Source: Bacillota bacterium
GTDB taxonomy: Bacteria > Bacillota > Clostridia > Christensenellales > Aristaeellaceae
Length of the DNA stretch: 11,280 nt
Direction of reading: 5' to 3'
NCBI GenBank assembly: GCA_023392515.1
Contig: JAEVYX010000076.1
Location: 1-11,280 of the forward strand
Made by a program: the position numbers and the translations under genes. The notes beneath the pieces were generated by a model that saw only the letters and a list, made by a program, of their open reading frames with translations, was not told the origin of the DNA and made no database searches. Positions 7,195 to 11,280 of this stretch are shown piece by piece (position 1 is the first letter of the stretch; every line of letters starts with the position of its first letter).

Positions 7195-8571
7195 ATGACA
7201 TACGATTTTGATGCGGCCATATTGGGCGGGGGCCCGGGTGGCTATGAGGCTGCCATACGCTGTGCCCAATACGGGCTGAAAACGGCGCTGATTGAGGCGC
7301 GCGAGCTGGGCGGCACCTGCCTGAACCGGGGCTGTATCCCTACAAAGGCTTTGCTCCACGGTGCGGAGGTTTTCCAAACCGTTCAAAAGGCGGGCATCTT
7401 TGGTGTTGAGACAAACACACCCCAAATAGACTTTGCAAAGCTTGCCGCCTATAAGGATGCTCAGGTTAAAAAGCTCAGGCGCGGTGTGGAGGGGCTGGAA
7501 AAAGGCCATGGGGTAACGGTGATGAAAGGCTTTGGCATACTCCATGATGCACATACCATATCAATTGATGAAAAGCGCATTACCGCGCAGAAGTTGATCC
7601 TGGCCATGGGTTCCGCGCCTGCCAAAGTCCCGATTCCGGGCATTGATGGGGAAAATGTGCTAACCAGTGATGATGTTTTAAGCATGACGAAGCTGCCCCA
7701 AAGCCTAGTGATTATCGGCGGCGGGGTGATTGGCATCGAGTTTGCCACGCTGTTTTCGGCGCTTGGCTGTTCTGTGACGGTACTGGAGATGATGCCGGAT
7801 ATCCTGCCCGGCGTAGACCCGGAAATTACTGCGCTCCTCAAGCGCGGCCTGAAACAAAACCACGTGACCGTTTTGAATAGCGCCAAAGTGCTGTCCATTG
7901 CACCGAATGCTTCCGTAACGTATGAGCTAAACGGCGTAACACACACGGTGGATGCCGAAAAATGTGTGGTCTGTGTAGGAAGGCGGCCAATGACCGCCGG
8001 AATCGGGTTGGAAGCTGCCGGCGTCGAACTGGATCGCGGCTTTGTGCGGGTGGATGCACACATGCAAACGAGCGTGCCGGGGATTTATGCCATTGGCGAC
8101 ATCACCGGCAAGATGCAGCTCGCCCATGTGGCCAGCGCCCAGGGTATGGCTGCGGCAGCCAACTGTGCAGGCAAAAGCGTTGAAATGCGGTACAATGCCG
8201 TGCCGGCCTGCATCTATACGAACCCCGAAATTGCCTATATCGGCCTGAATGAGAAAGATGCCAAAGCACAGGGGAGAGAAGTCAGGACAGGCACATTTAG
8301 CGTTGCGGGAAATGGACGCTCCATGATTATGGGTGAAAGCACCGGCCTTGCAAAGCTTGTGACCGACGCAAACACCGGCGAAATTCTGGGGGCACAGATC
8401 ATGGCCCCAAGGGCCACGGATTTGATTTCGGAGATTGCCGTTGCCATGGGATGCGAGGGTACCATTGAAGAGGTGGCCGCCGCCATTCATCCGCACCCAA
8501 CTGTCAGCGAAATAATCATGGAAGCCGCTCATGACGTGGAAGGCCTGTGCTGCCATAAGATGCCGAGGTGA
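7195..8571 (+). CDS. lpdA: Dihydrolipoamide dehydrogenase (E3)
   Basis: FAD-dependent E3 that reoxidises the dihydrolipoyl groups of E2 and reduces NAD+. 458 residues with no extra N-terminal lipoyl domain. Visible: the FAD dinucleotide fold LGGGPGGYEAA (about 10-20), the redox disulfide Cys42 and Cys47 in GGTCLNRGCIPTK, the NAD fold IIGGGVIGIEFA, the second FAD motif YAIGDITGKMQLAHVA, and the C-terminal catalytic His434/Glu439 pair in HPHPTVSE. Start ATG at 7195 follows AAGAAGGG at 7181-7188; the spacer from E2 is 12 bases. Its place directly after E2 shows it is dedicated to this complex (the AcoL role), although it could also serve other lipoyl systems in the cell. Confidence 0.93.
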   Translation: MTYDFDAAILGGGPGGYEAAIRCAQYGLKTALIEARELGGTCLNRGCIPTKALLHGAEVFQTVQKAGIFGVETNTPQIDFAKLAAYKDAQVKKLRRGVEGLEKGHGVTVMKGFGILHDAHTISIDEKRITAQKLILAMGSAPAKVPIPGIDGENVLTSDDVLSMTKLPQSLVIIGGGVIGIEFATLFSALGCSVTVLEMMPDILPGVDPEITALLKRGLKQNHVTVLNSAKVLSIAPNASVTYELNGVTHTVDAEKCVVCVGRRPMTAGIGLEAAGVELDRGFVRVDAHMQTSVPGIYAIGDITGKMQLAHVASAQGMAAAANCAGKSVEMRYNAVPACIYTNPEIAYIGLNEKDAKAQGREVRTGTFSVAGNGRSMIMGESTGLAKLVTDANTGEILGAQIMAPRATDLISEIAVAMGCEGTIEEVAAAIHPHPTVSEIIMEAAHDVEGLCCHKMPR

Positions 8572-8575
8572 TGGG

Positions 8576-9826
8576 ATGAAACTGTCTTTTGGTTTTGGAA
8601 TCGGCTCTCAAACGGTTTATGTGCCAGAAAAAAATGTGATGTCGGTACTGACACCCAATACGGTCGCCCATGGCCTGACAGGCGAAGCGGAGGTATCCCG
8701 GGCGCTGGATCATCCCATTGGTTCGCCGGATATCAAGGACATTGTAAAGCCGGGCGAGAAGATTGCAATTATCACAAGCGATATTACAAGGCCGATGCCT
8801 ACCGCCAAGGTGATGCCGGCACTATTGAACCGGCTGTATGCTGCCGGTGTTTCGCCTTCGGATATCACGCTTGTGTTTGCATTGGGCAGCCACCGTAAAC
8901 ATACGGAGGCCGAAAAGGAAAAGCTGGCAGGGCCAATGGCCTATTCGCAAATCAAATGCATAGATGGCGATGCGGATGATTGCGTGCATTTGGGAACCAC
9001 CTTCCTGGGGACAGCTGTGGATATCGTTAAAGCCGTGGCTACGGCTGACCGGCGCATCTGCCTGGGGAATATTGAATACCACTATTTCGCCGGCTATTCA
9101 GGCGGTGCAAAGGCAATCTTCCCAGGAGTGGCCGCCAGGGCAGCCATCCAGCAAAACCACAGCCGCATGGTGGATGAAAGCGCGTGCGCGGGGAAGCTGT
9201 CAGGCAATCCTGTCCGGAAGGATATAGAGGAAGCCGCGGCTCTTTGCGGCATCGACTTTCTTGTGAACGTGGTGCTGGATGAGCACAAGGAAATTGTAAA
9301 GGCTGTCGCCGGGCATCCGGTAAAGGCCCACCGGGAGGGCTGCCTGTTTCTGGACAGCATGTACCTGAAAGCAATTCCGGACCGTGCCGATATCGTGCTG
9401 GTATCCCAGGGCGGAGCGCCCAAGGACATCAACCTCTATCAAACCCAGAAGGCGCTGGACAACGCCAAGCATGCGGTAAAAAAGGGCGGCGTGGTTATCC
9501 TTATCGGGTCTTGTAGGGAAGGGCTTGGCGAGCGCGTTTTTGAGGAATGGATGACAAAATCTCCGTCGCCCGGCAGCATGATTGCACGCATCGAGAAGGA
9601 TTTTCAATTGGGCGGGCATAAGGCGGCGGCAATCGCCATGGTTTTGCAGGATGCGGATATATTCCTTGTTTCAGACCTTGATGCGGAGTTTGTGAAAAGC
9701 ATCTTCCTTACGCCCTTTGCTTCCGCTCAGCAAGCGCTTGATGCGGCCTTTGCAAAACTGGGCGGCGATGCCACCGTGATTGCCATGCCCTATGGCGGGT
9801 CCACTTTGCCCAGAGTGAGTCCATAA
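8576..9826 (+). CDS. LarA-family nickel-dependent 2-hydroxyacid racemase/epimerase
   Basis: Member of the lactate racemase (LarA, DUF2088) family, which uses the nickel-pincer nucleotide cofactor for hydride-transfer racemisation or epimerisation of 2-hydroxyacids. 416 residues. Positions equivalent to known LarA residues are present: Arg72 in SDITRPMP, His106 in ALGSHRKHT, His169, Lys179 and His195 in GNIEYHYFAGYSGGAKAIF and QQNHSRM (cofactor attachment, nickel and catalysis), and the Gln/Lys pair in NLYQTQKAL near 288-291. The Trp of L. plantarum LarA seems replaced in a GGHKAAAIA segment, so the substrate may not be lactate; family relatives act on malate, phenyllactate, gluconate and others. 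The start is ATG 8576, four bases after the E3 stop with GAGG at 8565-8568; a longer frame from 8531 lies inside the E3 gene and is not needed. Last gene of the operon. The cofactor genes larB, larC and larE are not in the window. Confidence 0.85.
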   Translation: MKLSFGFGIGSQTVYVPEKNVMSVLTPNTVAHGLTGEAEVSRALDHPIGSPDIKDIVKPGEKIAIITSDITRPMPTAKVMPALLNRLYAAGVSPSDITLVFALGSHRKHTEAEKEKLAGPMAYSQIKCIDGDADDCVHLGTTFLGTAVDIVKAVATADRRICLGNIEYHYFAGYSGGAKAIFPGVAARAAIQQNHSRMVDESACAGKLSGNPVRKDIEEAAALCGIDFLVNVVLDEHKEIVKAVAGHPVKAHREGCLFLDSMYLKAIPDRADIVLVSQGGAPKDINLYQTQKALDNAKHAVKKGGVVILIGSCREGLGERVFEEWMTKSPSPGSMIARIEKDFQLGGHKAAAIAMVLQDADIFLVSDLDAEFVKSIFLTPFASAQQALDAAFAKLGGDATVIAMPYGGSTLPRVSP

Positions 9827-9867
9827 GTGGCTTGAAAGTTGCCATAAGTAGAAGAAAATAGCGAATC

Positions 9868-9902
9868 GGACCAGGAAATCATGATTTCACTGGTCCTTTT
9901 TT
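9868..9902 (+). terminator. Rho-independent terminator ending the catabolic operon
   Basis: GGACCAG (9868-9874) pairs with CTGGTCC (9890-9896), and the inner part GAAATCATGATTTC is itself a perfect palindrome that extends the helix past one unpaired A. Six T residues follow directly (9897-9902). It lies 41 bases after the LarA stop and before the next gene, so it separates the operon from the hydrolase gene. The reverse strand has no T-run after the stem, so it is one-directional. Confidence 0.88.
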
Positions 9903-9979
9903 CCATTCCGTTGTATACTTTCTTCAGAAAGATTTGTACTTGCTCCTTTATCAGCACTGCGTAATTTGGAGGAACTGCT

Positions 9980-10690
9980 GTGATGAAATCAAAAATGGCA
10001 TCCTGCCTGCTGGCTCTGGCGTTGATTCTCTTGCCTTCCTTTGCTCCGGCCGGGGCCGAGAGCAATTTGAACGGCCAAACGGGCAATATTCCTGTGCTTA
10101 CGCTTATCGGCCATGCCTCCATGAAGATCAAAACGGCGGAAGGCATCGTCATCTATATTGACCCCTACTATGAAGGCGATTACAGCGAAAAGGCCGATAT
10201 CATACTGGTCAGCCATGAGCATTCGGATCATAATGTAGTCAGCCTTTGCAAGAAAAACGAAGGCTGTGTCATACTGACTGTGAAAGAAACCATCAATAAA
10301 AAGGATAACAGCTACAATACCTTTGACTATTTCGGTGTTAAAATAGAGCCGGTTGCAGCGGCCAATAAAAATCATTCCATTAAAAGCACCACAGGTTTTG
10401 TACTTACTTTTGACGGGATTGTGCTATACCATGCCGCCGATACTTCCAAGCTGGATCAGATGGCGGACCTGAAAATGAAAAATATCGATTACGCTTTCTT
10501 CCCCATTGATGGCAAGTATAATATGGGCGCTGGGGAAGCCATGGAATGCGCCCAAATGGTCGGGGCCAGGCATAACACACCCATTCATTATTTCAATGCC
10601 TCTCCTGCGGATTTCACTCCGGAGAATCTTCTCTCGATTGCTTATGGGGAAACGATAGAGCTCATGACAGAATCGGGAAAACCTTTATAA
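9980..10690 (+). CDS. Secreted metallo-beta-lactamase-fold hydrolase
   Basis: Zinc-dependent MBL-fold hydrolase of the UlaG/Lactamase_B_3 kind, about 236 residues. An N-terminal signal peptide is visible: basic MMKSK, a hydrophobic run through ALALILLPS, and a likely signal-peptidase I site after APAGA, giving a mature protein from about residue 27. Metal ligands appear in order: HEHSDH (79-84), His132 in NKNHS, Asp154 in HAADTS, and His203 in PIHYF. The fold start TLIGHASMKI and IYIDPYY is typical. GGAGG at 9968-9972 fits the GTG at 9980 (7-base spacing); ATG at 9983 is an alternative that drops one residue. It is a single-gene unit between a terminator and the rRNA region. No convincing promoter is seen; TATACT at 9914-9919 is a weak candidate. 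Substrate unknown, and no link to the upstream operon is evident. Confidence 0.82.
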   Translation: MMKSKMASCLLALALILLPSFAPAGAESNLNGQTGNIPVLTLIGHASMKIKTAEGIVIYIDPYYEGDYSEKADIILVSHEHSDHNVVSLCKKNEGCVILTVKETINKKDNSYNTFDYFGVKIEPVAAANKNHSIKSTTGFVLTFDGIVLYHAADTSKLDQMADLKMKNIDYAFFPIDGKYNMGAGEAMECAQMVGARHNTPIHYFNASPADFTPENLLSIAYGETIELMTESGKPL

Positions 10691-10730
10691 GAAAGCTGCT
10701 ATAAGTTTAAAACTTACTATATATTTCCGC

Positions 10731-10759
10731 TTGATTTTGAATCATGCATACCGTATAAT
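10731..10759 (+). promoter_or_regulatory. Near-consensus sigma-A promoter before a structured non-coding stretch
   Basis: TTGATT (10731-10736), a 17-base spacer, and a perfect TATAAT (10754-10759). The start of transcription is expected near 10766. No coding frame follows; instead the transcript would begin directly in the closing helix of the candidate RNA below. It could be an independent RNA promoter or the most upstream promoter of the rRNA operon. Confidence 0.7.
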
Positions 10760-10765
10760 CCTAAC

Positions 10766-10980
10766 TCCAGCGATGCGAAGCAGCAAAACCGCCGGGCAAG
10801 ACGGATTGAAACCATGAAGTTGGTGCCGATCGGTCATCTGGTGGCAGCGCAACCGTCTGAGCAAGCCGGCTTTTCAAACCTTCTGGGTGTCAGCCTTTCA
10901 AGGCGGGCCCCGTGCGGGCCAAGGCGGCAGGCAAAGATAAAAAAGTAATCGCTGTAGGATTGCACAGCGTAAGCGATCAG
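10766..10980 (+). ncRNA. Candidate structured RNA of unknown family (about 190-215 nt)
   Basis: The stretch is non-coding but rich in matching arms. CAGCGAT (10768-10774) pairs with ATCGCTG (10948-10954) and closes the whole. Inside, GCCGG (10791-10795) pairs with CCGGC (10866-10870), stacking across an internal loop on AGACGG (10799-10804) with CCGTCT (10853-10858). That helix encloses hairpins ACCA/TGGT (10811-10824) and GCCGAT/ATC..GGC (10825-10845). A third arm pairs GCCTT (10893-10897) with AAGGC (10921-10925) around GGCCC/GGGCC (10906-10920). After the closing helix, ACAGCG (10964-10969) and AGCGAT (10972-10977) can each capture the same 3' strand. The promoter start site falls at the 5' arm. 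I do not recognise the family; it does not look like tmRNA, SRP RNA or RNase P RNA. No T-run marks a 3' end, so it may run on into the rRNA leader. Pairings were found by eye only. Confidence 0.42.
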
Positions 10981-10996
10981 TCAATACGGATTTGAT

Positions 10997-11025
10997 TTGT
11001 ACAATATATTGAGCATTGTGATAAA
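10997..11025 (+). promoter_or_regulatory. Possible upstream rRNA promoter
   Basis: TTGTAC (10997-11002), a 17-base spacer and GATAAA (11020-11025) make a moderate sigma-A match upstream of the stronger rRNA promoter. Tandem promoters are common before rRNA operons. The -35 region overlaps the palindromes TTGTACAA (10997-11004) and CAATATATTG (11002-11011). Each hexamer has only about four of six consensus bases, so the call is tentative. Confidence 0.35.
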
Positions 11026-11077
11026 CTGTTTAATACATTGTAACAAAAAAAGGATTCATAAAAAATCAAATTTACTG

Positions 11078-11106
11078 TTGACAAGCCATGTGTGCTGTGT
11101 TAGACT
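11078..11106 (+). promoter_or_regulatory. rRNA operon promoter with A/T-rich upstream element
   Basis: Perfect TTGACA at 11078-11083, a 17-base spacer, and TAGACT at 11101-11106. The preceding 11042-11077 stretch is A/T-rich with A-tracts (AAAAAAAGG, AAAAAATCAAATTT) in the place of an UP element. Transcription should begin near 11113, giving a leader of about 125 nt before 16S rRNA. Strong promoters of this form are expected for rRNA operons. Confidence 0.78.
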
Positions 11107-11112
11107 AACAAA

Positions 11113-11237
11113 CGTCGCTTTAAGCGGCGCCGGACCTTGAAAACGATACAGAGCAAAGGGAAGAAAGAAGAAGTCAGTTGATTCTTTAAATGAGTTTAAG
11201 CTTTGTCGAGGGAAACCGAGATAAAGGATAAAGGATT
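11113..11237 (+). promoter_or_regulatory. 16S rRNA leader with hairpin and boxA-like element
   Basis: The expected transcript opens with a six-pair hairpin, CGTCGC (11113-11118) with GCGGCG (11124-11129) around TTTAA. TTGATTCTTTAAA at 11178-11190 resembles the boxA antitermination site found in rRNA leaders, although the match is partial, and CTTTAAA-TGAG-TTTAAG (11184-11200) can fold over it. A tandem GATAAAG repeat (11220-11226 and 11227-11233) sits just before the mature 5' end. The leader should also supply the 5' half of the pre-16S processing stem, whose other half lies beyond the window. Confidence 0.4.
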
Positions 11238-11280
11238 GAACACAAGAGTTTGATCCTGGCTCAGGACGAACGCTGGCGGC
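11238..11280 (+). rRNA. rrs: 16S ribosomal RNA, 5' end (3' partial)
   Basis: AGAGTTTGATCCTGGCTCAG begins at 11245 and corresponds to E. coli position 8, which puts the mature 5' end near 11238. It continues GGACGAACGCTGGCGGC, the form found in Gram-positive bacteria (Proteobacteria usually read ATTGAACGCTGGCGGC). Only the first 43 or so bases are inside the window. The preceding promoter and leader agree with a complete rRNA operon running to the right. Confidence 0.97.

Noticed and set aside
3941..8571. Calling the complex pyruvate dehydrogenase
   Set aside because: Domain content alone would allow it, but the E1 alpha motifs (THRGHGHCIAKGA, GYCKGRGGSMHIAD) and the E1 beta HSQS pattern fit the acetoin group better, and the neighbouring acetaldehyde-type dehydrogenase agrees. 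It is kept as an alternative in the gene notes.
8531..8575. Earlier in-frame start for the LarA-like gene
   Set aside because: It would add 15 residues encoded inside the E3 gene with no family support, while ATG 8576 has GAGG at the right distance and gives the usual LarA-like N-terminus.
9821..9849. Direct repeat CCATAAGT at 9821-9828 and 9842-9849, considered as an insertion scar or attachment site
   Set aside because: Eight bases only, the first copy overlaps the LarA stop codon, and no transposase, longer inverted repeat or target duplication accompanies it.
9911..9939. Promoter for the hydrolase gene (TTGTAT with TTGTAC, or TATACT alone)
   Set aside because: No pairing of hexamers at 16-18 bases gives an acceptable match on both sides.
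10766..10960. Cobalamin, c-di-GMP, T-box or SRP RNA identity for the structured stretch
   Set aside because: Short resemblances (GGTGCC, GCAAAACC, GCGCAACCGTCTGAGC) do not extend to the conserved cores of these families, such as the B12 box, the GEMM receptor or the SRP domain IV loop.

Overview
The window most likely comes from an anaerobic member of the Bacillota (Clostridia). The 16S rRNA start at the right edge reads GGACGAACGCTGGCGGC after the universal AGAGTTTGATCCTGGCTCAG block. That form is typical of Gram-positive bacteria. Strong AGGAGG-type ribosome binding sites, TTG and GTG starts and sigma-A-like promoters agree with this. Coding sequence is fairly GC-rich, while the spacer before the rRNA is AT-rich. 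No species can be named from the sequence alone.

Layout. Positions 1-9826 hold one tight, co-directional nine-gene catabolic operon, cut at its 5' end. In order: a DeoC-family aldolase (partial), a CoA-acylating aldehyde dehydrogenase, both subunits of an ADP-forming (SucCD-type) acid-CoA ligase, the four parts of an acetoin-dehydrogenase-type 2-oxoacid dehydrogenase complex (E1 alpha, E1 beta, E2, E3), and a LarA-family nickel-dependent 2-hydroxyacid racemase/epimerase. Gene borders overlap (GTGA, ATGA) or are separated by at most about 24 bases, and a Rho-independent terminator follows at 9868-9902. A separate gene for a secreted metallo-beta-lactamase-fold hydrolase follows (9980-10690). 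The last 590 bases are non-coding. They hold a near-consensus promoter in front of a candidate structured RNA of about 200 nt, then one or two rRNA promoters, a 16S leader, and the first 43 or so bases of 16S rRNA.

How the genes may work together (inference). The aldolase could release an aldehyde, and an acetoin-type complex releases acetaldehyde plus acetyl-CoA. The acylating dehydrogenase would turn the aldehyde into an acyl-CoA, and the SucCD-like ligase would recover ATP while releasing the acid. The simplest reading is an acetaldehyde/acetyl-CoA hub fed by acetoin and by a deoxy sugar phosphate. A second reading is a sulfonate or other substituted-aldehyde route: a CoA-acylating sulfoacetaldehyde dehydrogenase paired with an ADP-forming sulfoacetate-CoA ligase is known from a variant sulfoglycolytic transketolase pathway. 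Unusual residues in the aldolase phosphate site and in the ligase alpha-subunit pocket leave the true substrate open. The two items most worth follow-up are this operon's substrate and the structured RNA before the rRNA operon.
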